From an uncultured Phocaeicola sp. (GTDB lineage: Bacteria; Bacteroidota; Bacteroidia; Bacteroidales; Bacteroidaceae), in the NCBI GenBank assembly GCA_948566455.1, contig CAOYQO010000017.1, positions 11,773-75,772 on the forward strand: DNA of 64,000 bases, given 5' to 3'. The translations under genes and the position numbers were made by a program. Numbering within the stretch: position 1 is the stretch's first letter; every line of letters starts with the position of its first letter. The notes beneath the pieces are model-generated. The model saw nothing but the letters and a program-made list of their open reading frames with translations. It had not been told where the DNA came from and searched no databases. This document shows positions 43,545 through 53,193 of this stretch, one piece after another.

Positions 43545-45200
43545 TCACTCTGACATTTTCTTTTTTAGACGCGATTTCCTTTGATTGAGGGCTACCGTAT
43601 CCGTATGTCCGAAACATAAAGAAATGGCCAACGGAGAAATACCCGCTTCTTGCAGGCAAAGGACCAACAAGTCATCCTCCGTCAGTTGGGAGTATTGTGC
43701 TTGCAAAGGAGAAATATAATCAGCATAGATCTCAAATACTGTTTTCTTTAGTTTTTCACGTTCTACATCTGTCATTACTTTTCGTGCCTTTTTATCCACT
43801 TCCTTTTGTTCGGATAAGGACATCACTTTTTTATATATAGGAGTCTGCCAAAACGTCCATGTGCGAAGTTCCAGCTTTTCTTGCTTCAACTGAGCAATCA
43901 ATCGTTCTTTTTTATCGATTTCATCAAGATTTTGGTTCTCTCTGTCTTGCAACAGTGCAAGAGTTAATTCATTTTCCTCTATACGTTGTTGCATCATATC
44001 CTGCTTCTCATGGGCATATTGCAATGACTGCCGATAGAGTGCCTGCTGGTTATTTTTCTTATTTATCCAACGTTGGTAAATCAAAGCAACGACAAAGCAA
44101 ATAATAACGGATACAAAGACAATCCATCTTATAATCCTTTTGGATTTTATCTGTTCATCCTTTACTCTTAATTCCGTCTGATGTTTATAGACTAAATGTT
44201 GCACTTCCGTCAATAGCTCACTGTTATCTAATGAGTCCTGAACCATAACAAACGTATCCAGATAGTGATAGGCAGACTTAAAATTTCCTAGTTCAGCCTC
44301 CATTACGGCAAGTGACCAGTAGGGTATAGAGCGAGATGGAGAAAGAAACAAACTCTTTTCTAAATAATGGCGTGCTGAATCATATTGTTCCAAATCAACA
44401 TATAAATCCCCCATATTATAATAAGCATCTGCTTTTCCATTCCCATAAGATAAATGCTGTAAAACCTTATGCGCATAAACAACAGCCGAATCGACATTTT
44501 CAAAGTGTCTATAACAAATGCTCAAATTATGCCAAGAAGTAAGTATCATGCTTCTATCTTTAGAACGCATGGCATACTTCACAGCTTTGCGCTGATAGGT
44601 TATGGCAGAATCCTGCATATTTCTCATGCCATAAATATATCCTATATTAATATAAGCAATGGCAGTATCTTTAGCATCAAAAGAATAATGAAGAGATTGG
44701 TGCAACACCTCCAATGCCTTGTCATTCAATTCACAATTCCCATACCACAATCCCAGCGCACTATAAATTAATCTTCTATATTTTGTATCTACCGGATAAT
44801 CCTGCAATATTTCCAATGCCTTCAAATTCATCTCTATCGCTGCCTTTTCATCATCCATCTCTGCCAGCAGCCTTCCCTTATACATCAATGCCACAGCCTT
44901 CTCCCTATCATCATCTCCATAATAATCCAAGGCGAAATTCAATAAGGAATCGCAAGGCAATAAGGGTAGTTTGTTCTTGTCCGTAGCCTCAGCCAGCAAC
45001 AAAGCATAGTATGCCTTGTCTACTTCCGGCAAATCCTCTAAAACAGATATATTTTTTAAAATAGTCAATGCACTGTCCGGCTTCATTTCCAACAAAGAAT
45101 CTACTTGCTGTAACATCGGATTGGAAGAATGGTGGTTACAGGCAAACAAACAGACAGCCAGCAAACTGACGAAATTTAAATATATAATAAATGAACGCAT
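43545..45200 (-). CDS. TPR lipoprotein/membrane protein with C-terminal HTH-like region (copy 1)
   Basis: 551 residues. A lipoprotein-type signal (LLAVCLFACN) precedes about 300 residues of tetratricopeptide repeats (such as AYINIGYIYGMRNMQDSAITY and ADAYYNMGDLYVDLEQYDSA). A second hydrophobic helix (about 356-378, IVFVSVIICFVVALIYQRW) is followed by a coiled coil and a C-terminal segment (LTEDDLLVLCLQEAG, ISPLAISLCFG, LNQRKSRLKKKM) with the layout of a LuxR-like helix-turn-helix. This suggests a sensor with periplasmic TPRs and a cytoplasmic DNA-binding end. ATG 45200 is chosen because the longer frame begins at the -7 box. It is a paralogue of the next gene. Confidence 0.75.
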   Translation of the reverse strand: MRSFIIYLNFVSLLAVCLFACNHHSSNPMLQQVDSLLEMKPDSALTILKNISVLEDLPEVDKAYYALLLAEATDKNKLPLLPCDSLLNFALDYYGDDDREKAVALMYKGRLLAEMDDEKAAIEMNLKALEILQDYPVDTKYRRLIYSALGLWYGNCELNDKALEVLHQSLHYSFDAKDTAIAYINIGYIYGMRNMQDSAITYQRKAVKYAMRSKDRSMILTSWHNLSICYRHFENVDSAVVYAHKVLQHLSYGNGKADAYYNMGDLYVDLEQYDSARHYLEKSLFLSPSRSIPYWSLAVMEAELGNFKSAYHYLDTFVMVQDSLDNSELLTEVQHLVYKHQTELRVKDEQIKSKRIIRWIVFVSVIICFVVALIYQRWINKKNNQQALYRQSLQYAHEKQDMMQQRIEENELTLALLQDRENQNLDEIDKKERLIAQLKQEKLELRTWTFWQTPIYKKVMSLSEQKEVDKKARKVMTDVEREKLKKTVFEIYADYISPLQAQYSQLTEDDLLVLCLQEAGISPLAISLCFGHTDTVALNQRKSRLKKKMSE

Positions 45201-45229
45201 AGTGATTTTGTCTTTTAGCTTTCTACGCA

Positions 45230-45237
45230 CAAAGATA
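45230..45237 (-). promoter_or_regulatory. -7 box of TPR gene copy 1
   Basis: TATCTTTG on the minus strand matches TAnnTTTG, 29 bp before ATG 45200, and coincides with the alternative GTG start at 45230. Confidence 0.6.
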
Positions 45238-45308
45238 GCAAAATGCCTTTATAACCTGATATACAAACATCTATTAAAAAAACATTATGCAAATTCTGTA
45301 ACACACAG

Positions 45309-46976
45309 TTATTCCATCTTACTTTTCATACGATATTTGCGTTGCGCTACAATCTGTGCATCATTATTACCAAAGCATAAAGCGATGGCAAAAGGAGATA
45401 AATCCGCCAATTGCAGACATAGCAAAAGGACATCATCTTCGTTCAACTTGGGATACCGGGTATGCAGTTGCTCTATGTAATCAGCATAAATCTGTCCTAT
45501 AATCACTCTGAGTTGGCGTTGCTCAGCATTGGTGAGCACTGCAATACGCTCTTTGTGATGCTTTTGCTGGTTGGCCAGTTTGTCTATTTTCGTATAGAGG
45601 GCACTTTGCCGGAACAACCAGTTGCGCAATTTCTCCTTCTCCATCTTCATGGCCTCTATAGCCCGTTCCTTCTCTTCTATTTCCTCGACACGGCTTTCTT
45701 GTTTCTGTTTCAATTCGGCTATCACCTCTTCATGTTGAGCAATATTCTGCTGCATATCCATCAGGTTCTGTTTCAGCTTCTGCAACAGATATTTATAATT
45801 GGATTGCTGTATCTTCTTGTTCTTCAGTATCTGTTGATAAATAATCACAATGACCAGCAGCAACACCACAGCTATCATCGCAATGGTGTATATCCTCCGT
45901 TTAGCCTTGAACTGTTCTTTCCTTACTTGCGCGTCGGCATTCCAACGATAGGTCTTCTTCTCCAGTTCCGTAGCCACATTGGTGGAATAGATAGAATCTT
46001 CCAACTGGGTGCTGATTTCCAGATATTCCAAAGCTTTCTCCACATTTCCCTGCTGCTTGGCTATGGCATACAAGTCAAAGAAAGAGAGATACCGGATATG
46101 AATATCGACAGCTTCCTTGCTTCGGTTCAAATAATAAAGAGCCGAATCAAGCTGCCCGTTATTATAATAAAATTCCCCTAGATTCCAAAGACACTGCAAG
46201 CTGTCTTCTCTAAGACGACAGGCATCGTATGCCCTTTTCAGACAAATAATAGCTATACTGTTCCGTCCTGTACGTCCGCATAAATCCCCTATATTTCCAT
46301 AAAGAGAATGCAAAAGGAAACTATCAGTAGAAAGAGAAAGCTGCAAAGCGCGTTGCTGACAGATAAAAGCGGAGTCTATATTTCCATACCCGATGTAAGC
46401 TACCCCCAGGTTGCTGAGTGAACTGATGAAATGACGGTTATGCCGTGCCAGCGAATCATTATAACAAGCCTTGACATACATATCTTTGGCCTGTGCGTAC
46501 AAGTTCTGTTTGCCATACAGCCCACCCAACATATTATATACAAACCCTTTCCAATAGAATTCGCATGGATAGGCGGAAAGAATTTCAAGCGCCATACGGT
46601 AACTTTTCAAGGCATCGGCATAGTTTTCCATTTCCTGTTGCACTTTACCCTTATACAGAAGAGCTATGGCATGTTCTTTGGCTTCTTCATGATATACATG
46701 GAGAGCAAAATTCAATAATGAGTCACAAGGAAGCAGTGAATAACCATTTTTATCCGCAGCCTCAGCCAGCAGCAAAGCGTAACCGGCCTTGTCTTCCGGG
46801 CTCATACCGGTTAGGGAAGAGATGGATTTCAATAATGAAAACGCACTGTCGGAATGTTCTTCCATCAAGTATCCGGCTTGCCGCAAAGCAGGATGTTCCG
46901 TGCGCTGCAAAGTACAGGAAAGACCAAGCCAACATAGAAGGCAAACAATACCCAACTGTTTTATATAAACATACAT
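45309..46976 (-). CDS. TPR lipoprotein/membrane protein with C-terminal HTH-like region (copy 2)
   Basis: 555 residues, same architecture as the gene downstream: signal with lipobox LGLSC (Cys21), TPR helices to about residue 340 (KAGYALLLAEAADKNGYSLL closely matches copy 1), a transmembrane helix at 362-384, a coiled coil (about 395-455) and an HTH-like end (LNEDDVLLLCLQLADLSPFA, then IVAQRKYRMKSKME). The two genes lie head to tail 108 bp apart, each with its own -7 box, and look like an old tandem duplication. A regulatory role is inferred from architecture; target genes may be the flanking barrel-protein genes. Confidence 0.75.
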   Translation of the reverse strand: MYVYIKQLGIVCLLCWLGLSCTLQRTEHPALRQAGYLMEEHSDSAFSLLKSISSLTGMSPEDKAGYALLLAEAADKNGYSLLPCDSLLNFALHVYHEEAKEHAIALLYKGKVQQEMENYADALKSYRMALEILSAYPCEFYWKGFVYNMLGGLYGKQNLYAQAKDMYVKACYNDSLARHNRHFISSLSNLGVAYIGYGNIDSAFICQQRALQLSLSTDSFLLHSLYGNIGDLCGRTGRNSIAIICLKRAYDACRLREDSLQCLWNLGEFYYNNGQLDSALYYLNRSKEAVDIHIRYLSFFDLYAIAKQQGNVEKALEYLEISTQLEDSIYSTNVATELEKKTYRWNADAQVRKEQFKAKRRIYTIAMIAVVLLLVIVIIYQQILKNKKIQQSNYKYLLQKLKQNLMDMQQNIAQHEEVIAELKQKQESRVEEIEEKERAIEAMKMEKEKLRNWLFRQSALYTKIDKLANQQKHHKERIAVLTNAEQRQLRVIIGQIYADYIEQLHTRYPKLNEDDVLLLCLQLADLSPFAIALCFGNNDAQIVAQRKYRMKSKME

Positions 46977-47002
46977 GCAACTCTATTTTTATTCTCCGGT
47001 GA

Positions 47003-47010
47003 CAAAGATA
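47003..47010 (-). promoter_or_regulatory. -7 box of TPR gene copy 2
   Basis: TATCTTTG on the minus strand matches TAnnTTTG, 27 bp before ATG 46976. Confidence 0.6.
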
Positions 47011-47018
47011 CAGAAAAC

Positions 47019-47606
47019 TCAGAACTTATATCCTACACCGGCCGATAAACTGACACTTCGCCCGAAAGGTCTCTTACGAAGAGAACACTTACCATCGATA
47101 GTGTAAATGAAATGCTCGGATTCCAATGAAACCCCGGCCCTTCCGCCGTAAGTAAAATGATCTGGAAAATCCTGATGCCACCAGCCCAAACTAGAATGCA
47201 TTCCGTTGCCATAGGCGTAATCAATGGATTTATCCCTGCCAAACATAGCATAGGACAGATACGGTCCCGCATTGATGCGCAAATTCCATTTGTTATTCAA
47301 AGCAACATTATAAGAAGCAAGGATAGGAAGCTCCAAATTGAATTTACTAAAAAAAGAATCGGTACCAAGTCTTGTCTTGGATCTGAATTCTTCATAAGTA
47401 AATAATAATTGTGGTTGTACATACCATGAGTTTTTAACATGAACGTCATACATTCCTCCGGCATAACCGCCCAGGCTGAAGCGTGCATCCCTGGACAGAG
47501 ATTTAGAAAAAAGTCCGCCTCCTACAATACCCCAGCTATTCTGTGCGGAAGCGGGAAGAATAAAGCAGGCTAAAAGCATGCAAAGTAGAATTTGTTTTAT
47601 TTTCAT
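47019..47606 (-). CDS. Outer-membrane beta-barrel protein
   Basis: A 195-residue exported protein: signal peptide to PASAQ (about residue 22), then amphipathic strands with glycine/aromatic alternation (WGIVGGGLFSK, FSLGGYAGGMYDVHVKN, YVQPQLLFTYEEF) and the aromatic C-terminus LSAGVGYKF. It is predicted to be a small eight- to ten-stranded barrel. It lies 42 bp upstream of TPR copy 2, though the TPR gene has its own promoter box in the gap. Upstream only an imperfect TACTTTG box is visible. The function is unknown. Confidence 0.8.
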   Translation of the reverse strand: MKIKQILLCMLLACFILPASAQNSWGIVGGGLFSKSLSRDARFSLGGYAGGMYDVHVKNSWYVQPQLLFTYEEFRSKTRLGTDSFFSKFNLELPILASYNVALNNKWNLRINAGPYLSYAMFGRDKSIDYAYGNGMHSSLGWWHQDFPDHFTYGGRAGVSLESEHFIYTIDGKCSLRKRPFGRSVSLSAGVGYKF

Positions 47607-47761
47607 CGGGTTTGTTGCTTAAGTTTAATAATGCAAAGTAAGGTATAAAGCCCTTTTCATGAAAATAAAACAGATAACATTTACCGCATATAAAACTTTG
47701 ATAATAAACAATATAACACTATTAAAGATAACATTCGGAGAAATTTCACTCCTATTGGGCA

Positions 47762-47788
47762 TAGGGACAGGTCTAAAACCTGCCCCTA
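47762..47788. repeat. Intergenic hairpin, possible dispersed repeat
   Basis: TAGGGACAGGT and ACCTGCCCCTA (one mismatch) face each other around a 5-nt loop in the gap between the barrel protein and hexosaminidase genes. GC content is well above its surroundings. Such short hairpins are often dispersed copies in Bacteroides genomes, but only one copy is in this window. Confidence 0.55.
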
Positions 47789-47812
47789 CACAGCAAGAGA
47801 AAGAAATATCTT

Positions 47813-49792
47813 TTATTGCGTGCAATTTATATTCCGCAACTTCCCTCTGAACCCATTCTGCACATCCCCAATCTGCCGCATGGGAAACACCAAAGTTTCC
47901 TGCATATACATCTTGTCCTTGCGTTTATGAGTATAGTTGTAAAACTGCTTGACACGTCCTTCCAAACGTTCCGCTTTCTCACCGTTTATGTAAAGAGTAG
48001 TACCTTTGTGGTTTCCCTCTATGCGTACCTTCGTCCATGCTCCGGCAGGCAGTGTGGCAGCGTGGAATACAAACGTATAGCCGTCACGGCTGAAAGCCAA
48101 TTTTCCCTTATTTTCCCAATTAGCATATACGGTGGAATGAGGACCTTTAAACAAAATACCGTTGATATTTTGGTCTTTGTCCGGATTTATTTCAAATTCT
48201 ACCACGTATGGATAGCCTACCTCCGGCAACATAGTGGCAATGCTGTCCGTACCGTTCAAAGACAGTTCTTCATTCTGCCCCGGAAGGAGTACCTCACCCT
48301 GCACACGCCCCAGCAGGTTGACACCGGGAGCTTCAGGCATCTGTTTGCACAATTCCTCAAATTCCTCGTAAGAAACCATTTCATTCTTCCCTCTCCACAT
48401 CTTCTCGGCCAGTACCTGAGCGGCCGGGAATGTACGGAAATGCACATCCTGTTGTGACACACCGTTACCACAATGGTCATTCCATACGGCAAACATACCT
48501 CCCAACAGTCCCGGAGTTCCTTCAGGCAACTCTTCCTTAGGATTCACTTTACCCACACGCCATTGCTCATACAGCCATTTCGTGTCCAGGAAATCACGAT
48601 AATATCCGGCAGCCGGAACAATATAAAGATAAGCATCACACGTATTGATAATCTTATATCCGTCTTTCAAAGAAGCATTAGGATCAATCCAATCGTATGA
48701 CCAGGCATTAATAGTTACATTATCCGCTTTCACCGGAGTGCTTCCTTTCAACCAGCGCAGTGCTCCCCACATACGGACATTCTTCCTGTATTTCTCTACA
48801 TACTTCAGATACCGGTCTGTAAAATAGCGGAATTTCTCAGCTTCCTTGACATTGTACTCGTCTGTACCGATATGTACATCGGGACCTATGAAAACCGGTT
48901 TCTCACCAGAAAGATACTCATCCAGCAAAGAATCTACAAAACGATAGGTTTCCTCCTTGTACAAATCCAAATGATCCATTCCATATTTATCACTGCCTAT
49001 CTCGGGTTTATAATGTGTAAAGGCCAATGAATGAGCCGGAATATCAATCTCCGGAATCACATTCACACCATATTCCATGCCCAGACGTTGCAGGTCGGTG
49101 AATTCTTTCTTGGTATAAGAACCATCCTTGGCGGTCAGCCCCGGAAAACGCTCACTCTCCAGGCGGAAAGCAGCATAGGTCTTGTTCCAGTCGTTATCAA
49201 AGAACTGTACAAAACCATTGTCATTGAGATGAATCTGGAATTCATTCAGTTTATAGAACGATAGTATTTTGACATATTGCCGCAGGAAATCCATTGTGAA
49301 GAACTTACGGCCCACATCCAGCATGAAGCCACGACTGGGATATTGCGGCCAGTCACGGGCAACTCCTTTGGGCAACTGTCCTTTTTCATTATAAAGAATC
49401 TGCAACAAACTCCGGGTTCCCCAAAAGACTCCCTGACGAGCCGGTGCTTCAATACCGGCATAGCGTCCGGCAGTCAGCACATACCCTTCCTTTCCCAATT
49501 GTTTGTCGGGTTTCATCAATGAAAGATAAATATCATTCTTTCCCGGTTTCCCGGTCCTAATGGTGTAGTTCCAATCCAACAGATCTTTCAAGTCCTGTGC
49601 CAGCACAGTCGCCACACTTTTCAGTGCCGCCTCATCGGCAGGAGCTACAACAATACTGCCTTCAGCAGGCAATACGAGTTTTCCACTTCCCCCCTTCCAC
49701 TCTTGCAGGGCGGGAATTACTTTCGGACATGTTTCCTTGGCCGAAACACACAGACACAAGGCCAACATCCATAAGGTTAGTAAGTGTTTCAT
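47813..49792 (-). CDS. Glycoside hydrolase family 20 beta-N-acetylhexosaminidase
   Basis: A 659-residue exported enzyme that removes terminal N-acetyl-hexosamines from glycans such as mucin or N-glycan chains. After the signal peptide (to VSAK, about 19) comes the GH20b domain (to about 150) and the TIM barrel from PSRGFMLDVGRKF, with the catalytic pair D311-E312 in HIGTDEYN and the substrate-binding NEFQIHLNDN. The C-terminal 150 residues (from about 510) form a concanavalin-like/LamG-type beta-sandwich (WTKVRIEGNHKGTTLYINGE). It follows mutS by 49 bp. Secretion suggests use of host or dietary glycans. Confidence 0.93.
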   Translation of the reverse strand: MKHLLTLWMLALCLCVSAKETCPKVIPALQEWKGGSGKLVLPAEGSIVVAPADEAALKSVATVLAQDLKDLLDWNYTIRTGKPGKNDIYLSLMKPDKQLGKEGYVLTAGRYAGIEAPARQGVFWGTRSLLQILYNEKGQLPKGVARDWPQYPSRGFMLDVGRKFFTMDFLRQYVKILSFYKLNEFQIHLNDNGFVQFFDNDWNKTYAAFRLESERFPGLTAKDGSYTKKEFTDLQRLGMEYGVNVIPEIDIPAHSLAFTHYKPEIGSDKYGMDHLDLYKEETYRFVDSLLDEYLSGEKPVFIGPDVHIGTDEYNVKEAEKFRYFTDRYLKYVEKYRKNVRMWGALRWLKGSTPVKADNVTINAWSYDWIDPNASLKDGYKIINTCDAYLYIVPAAGYYRDFLDTKWLYEQWRVGKVNPKEELPEGTPGLLGGMFAVWNDHCGNGVSQQDVHFRTFPAAQVLAEKMWRGKNEMVSYEEFEELCKQMPEAPGVNLLGRVQGEVLLPGQNEELSLNGTDSIATMLPEVGYPYVVEFEINPDKDQNINGILFKGPHSTVYANWENKGKLAFSRDGYTFVFHAATLPAGAWTKVRIEGNHKGTTLYINGEKAERLEGRVKQFYNYTHKRKDKMYMQETLVFPMRQIGDVQNGFRGKLRNINCTQ

Positions 49793-49841
49793 GATAATGA
49801 TTAATGGTTAGTAATTAACGGTTAATGAAAAATGAAGGCAT

Positions 49842-52454
49842 TTATTTGCCTTTTACTATCTTCTTGATATCATTCAGTTTATTCAATGCTTCAAGAGGGG
49901 TCAGATTATTGACATCCAAATTCAGAATCTCATCCCGTATCTGACTCAATACCGGATCATCCAACTGGAAGAAGCTGAGCTGCATTCCGCTCCGGCCGGA
50001 CGCTATCTCAGCCGTAGGCTTGGCAATGCCCTGCTGGCGGTTGTCCGTTTCCAGTTGATGCAGAATATCATTGGCACGCTTCACGATGCTTTTCGGCATA
50101 CCTGCCATCTTTGCCACATGAATACCGAAAGAATGTTCGCTGCCGCCACGTTCCAGTTTGCGCAGAAAAATCACTTTATTATCTATCTCCTTCACAGATA
50201 CATTGTAATTCTTGATGCGCTTGAAAGATTTCTCCATCTCGTTCAACTCATGATAATGGGTGGCAAACAACGTACGTGCCTTGGCTTTAGGATGCTCGTG
50301 AATATGCTCCACAATAGCCCAAGCAATGGAAATACCATCATAAGTGGAGGTTCCCCGTCCCAACTCATCAAACAGCACCAAACTGCGGCTAGAGAGGTTG
50401 TTCAAAATATTTGCCGCCTCATTCATTTCAACCATAAAGGTAGATTCGCCCACAGAAATGTTATCGCTGGCTCCCACACGGGTGAATATTTTATCCACCA
50501 TACCGATCCGCGCACTTTCGGCAGGAACAAAACTACCCATCTGCGCCAACAAGGTAATCAGCGCAGTCTGGCGTAGCAAAGCCGACTTACCCGCCATATT
50601 GGGACCGGTAATGATAATGATTTGCTGGGTTTCCGAGTCCAGAAAGACATCATTGGCAATATACTTCTCCCCTACCGGAAGCTGCTTCTCGATGACAGGA
50701 TGACGGCCTTGCCTGATGTCAATCACCTCACTGTCCTCCACAACAGGACGGATATAATTGTTCTCTTTCGCCACATTGGCAAAAGCCAGCAGACAATCCA
50801 ATCGGGCAATCTGACTGGCATTAATCTGAATGGCTGGAATAAACTCTGCCAAAGCGACCACCAATTCGTTATAGAGCTTTGTTTCAAGCACTAAAATCTT
50901 ATCTTCGGCCCCCAAGATCTTTTCTTCGTATTCTTTCAGTTCCTGAGTAATATAGCGTTCCGCATTCACCAGCGTCTGTTTACGGATCCAGTCGGCAGGT
51001 ACCTTATCCTTATGCGTGTTACGCACCTCAATATAGTAACCGAACACATTGTTATAAGCAATTTTCAAGCTGGGAATGCCGGTCAGCTCACTTTCACGTT
51101 GCTGTACTTTGAGCAGATAATCCTTGCCGGAAAAAGCTATCTGCCGCAGTTCGTCCAGTTCCGCATTCACCCCGTCTGCTATCACACCGCCTTTATTCAC
51201 CAGCAAAGGAGGATCATTCTTAACCTCTTTCGCTATTTTTTCACGGATAGACAGACATAAATTCAGTTGTTCCCCAATACGGCGGAGACTCCTGTTATCC
51301 GCATTCAAACAGGCATTCTTAATCGGCTCTATGGCTTGCAAAGCTACTTTAAGTTGCACCACCTCGCGTGGAGAGATTCGTCCTACGGCAGCTTTCGAAA
51401 CAATACGTTCCAAATCTCCTATCAGATGTAATTTCTCTTCTATGAACTCTTTGAAATCCGGCTCGCGGAAGAAGTATTCCACTACATCCAGACGCTCATT
51501 GACAGGCTTCTCATCTTTCAACGGAAAGACTACCCAGCGTTTTAGCAGACGGGCTCCCATAGGGCTGATAGTGCGGTCGATCACATCCAGCAGACTGGTT
51601 CCGCCCTCATTCATGCTACCTATGAGTTCCAAGCTCCGTACCGTGAATTTATCCAGCCGCACATAACGGTCTTCCTCTATACGGGAAAGAGAAGTTATAT
51701 GGCCGATCTGATAATGCTGCGTCATATTGAGGTATTGCAAAATAGCTCCCGAAGCTACAATACCATTCTTAAGGTGCTCCACCCCGAAACCTTTTAAGTT
51801 CTTGGTCTCAAAGTGCTTCAACAGCTTCTCGCGTGAGGAACTTTCATTAAACACCCAGTCATCCAACTCAAAAGTAAAGAACTTGCTTCCGAAATTTCCT
51901 TCAAACATTCCCCGTTTACCACGTTCGAAAAGCACCTCTTTGGGGGCGAAATTATTTAACAACTTGTCTATATAGTCAAAAGGCCCCTCTGCGGTAAGGA
52001 ACTCACCGGTAGAGATATCAAGGAAGGCCACACCACAACTGGCTTTCCCAAAATGAACGGCAGCCAGAAAATTATTTTCTTTGTAAGAAAGAACATTGTC
52101 ATTGATGGCTACACCCGGAGTCACCAATTCGGTGATACCGCGCTTTACCAGTTTCTTGGTCATCTTGGGATCTTCCAATTGGTCACAAATGGCCACCCGC
52201 TTGCCGGCACGTACCAGTTTGGGCAAATACGTGTCCAATGCATGGAAAGGAAAGCCGGCCATTTCTACGCTCTTTGCCTGTCCATTGGCCCGCTTGGTCA
52301 GCGTAATACCCAAAATCTCTGAGGCAACAATAGCGTCTTCTGAATAAGTTTCATAAAAATCCCCGCACCTGAATAGCATAATCGCATCGGGATGCTTTGC
52401 CTTCAACTCAAAAAACTGCTTCATCATCGGGGTTAAAACTACATCATTTGCCAC
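49842..52454 (-). CDS. mutS: DNA mismatch repair protein MutS
   Basis: Recognises mismatches and starts repair with MutL. The mismatch-reading motif is in FRCGDFYETY near the N-terminus; the ATPase has Walker A GPNMAGKSALLRQ and ELGRGTSTYDG (Walker B/signature), with ATHYHELNE further on. Near the C-terminus QLSFF (about 825-829) matches the sliding-clamp-binding motif of MutS. The start is taken as GTG 52454, preceded by AGGA at a Shine-Dalgarno distance, giving 870 residues; the longer frame starts with TTG at 52493 inside the promoter box. Confidence 0.96.
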   Translation of the reverse strand: MANDVVLTPMMKQFFELKAKHPDAIMLFRCGDFYETYSEDAIVASEILGITLTKRANGQAKSVEMAGFPFHALDTYLPKLVRAGKRVAICDQLEDPKMTKKLVKRGITELVTPGVAINDNVLSYKENNFLAAVHFGKASCGVAFLDISTGEFLTAEGPFDYIDKLLNNFAPKEVLFERGKRGMFEGNFGSKFFTFELDDWVFNESSSREKLLKHFETKNLKGFGVEHLKNGIVASGAILQYLNMTQHYQIGHITSLSRIEEDRYVRLDKFTVRSLELIGSMNEGGTSLLDVIDRTISPMGARLLKRWVVFPLKDEKPVNERLDVVEYFFREPDFKEFIEEKLHLIGDLERIVSKAAVGRISPREVVQLKVALQAIEPIKNACLNADNRSLRRIGEQLNLCLSIREKIAKEVKNDPPLLVNKGGVIADGVNAELDELRQIAFSGKDYLLKVQQRESELTGIPSLKIAYNNVFGYYIEVRNTHKDKVPADWIRKQTLVNAERYITQELKEYEEKILGAEDKILVLETKLYNELVVALAEFIPAIQINASQIARLDCLLAFANVAKENNYIRPVVEDSEVIDIRQGRHPVIEKQLPVGEKYIANDVFLDSETQQIIIITGPNMAGKSALLRQTALITLLAQMGSFVPAESARIGMVDKIFTRVGASDNISVGESTFMVEMNEAANILNNLSSRSLVLFDELGRGTSTYDGISIAWAIVEHIHEHPKAKARTLFATHYHELNEMEKSFKRIKNYNVSVKEIDNKVIFLRKLERGGSEHSFGIHVAKMAGMPKSIVKRANDILHQLETDNRQQGIAKPTAEIASGRSGMQLSFFQLDDPVLSQIRDEILNLDVNNLTPLEALNKLNDIKKIVKGK

Positions 52455-52490
52455 TGTATCGTCCTTTCTTTTTTTAATTAATATTTCTCG

Positions 52491-52498
52491 CAAAGATA
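52491..52498 (-). promoter_or_regulatory. -7 box of mutS
   Basis: TATCTTTG on the minus strand matches TAnnTTTG. It overlaps the TTG at 52493, excluding it as a start. It is divergent from the flavin reductase promoter 43 bp away. Confidence 0.6.
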
Positions 52499-52541
52499 AT
52501 AATTAGCAAATTTAATCTGAAACAGTAAAAGAAAAAAATTA

Positions 52542-52549
52542 TATCTTTG
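52542..52549 (+). promoter_or_regulatory. -7 box of the flavin reductase gene
   Basis: TATCTTTG matches TAnnTTTG, 23 bp before ATG 52573. Confidence 0.6.
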
Positions 52550-52572
52550 TACTAGCTAAAAATACGGAAACA

Positions 52573-53100
52573 ATGAAAAAAATAAAAGTAAACGAACTGA
52601 CTGACAATCTGTTTGAGACAATCAGCAAGGAATGGATGTTGGTAACCGCCGGTACCAAAGACAAATTCAACACCATGACGGCAAACTGGGGAGGCACAGG
52701 GTTTCTGTGGAACCGTCCGGTAGCTTTTATCTTTATCCGCCCCGAACGTTATACCTTCGACTTTATAGAGCAGAACGATTATCTCACCCTCTCTTTTCTA
52801 GGCGAGGAGCATAAAGAAGTGCATAAAATATGCGGTTCTAAGTCGGGGCGTGACATGGACAAAGTAAAAGCGACAGGATTATCGCCCTTGTTCACCGAGA
52901 ACGGAAGCATCACTTTTGAGCAGGCGCGGCTGACTTTTGAATGCAAGAAACTGTATGCCGATCTGATCAAGCCCGAAAACTTTATCGACAAGAGCATTAC
53001 AGACAGATGGTACAGAGAATCGTACGGTGGTTTTCACAAGATGTATGTGGTGGAAATTGTAAATGTGCTGCCACCCTCTTTCGCAAACGCCCATGAATAG
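52573..53100 (+). CDS. Flavin reductase-like (FMN-binding) protein
   Basis: A 175-residue split-barrel flavoprotein of the flavin reductase/DIM6-NTAB family. The FMN-binding region is NTMTANWGGTGFLWNRP, followed by FIFIRPERYTFDFI and the GSKSGRDMDKV segment common to Bacteroidota and clostridial members. Its electron donor and acceptor are not known; these proteins can reduce free flavin or act as small oxidoreductases. It has its own promoter, is divergent from mutS, and its stop codon lies within a terminator hairpin. Confidence 0.87.
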   Translation: MKKIKVNELTDNLFETISKEWMLVTAGTKDKFNTMTANWGGTGFLWNRPVAFIFIRPERYTFDFIEQNDYLTLSFLGEEHKEVHKICGSKSGRDMDKVKATGLSPLFTENGSITFEQARLTFECKKLYADLIKPENFIDKSITDRWYRESYGGFHKMYVVEIVNVLPPSFANAHE

Positions 53101-53123
53101 GGCGTTTCATTCCTCCTTTTTTC
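53085..53123 (+). terminator. Terminator overlapping the flavin reductase stop
   Basis: AAACGCCC (53085-53092) pairs with GGGCGTTT (53100-53107) across a 7-nt loop, followed by a pyrimidine tract with TTTTTT. The stop codon lies in the loop/right arm. Confidence 0.65.
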
Positions 53124-53193
53124 CCTTCTTTTTCCAACAGAATTCCCCTTAGAGAATCTTCTTCAGAAACAGTTTTCCATCCTACTACCACCC

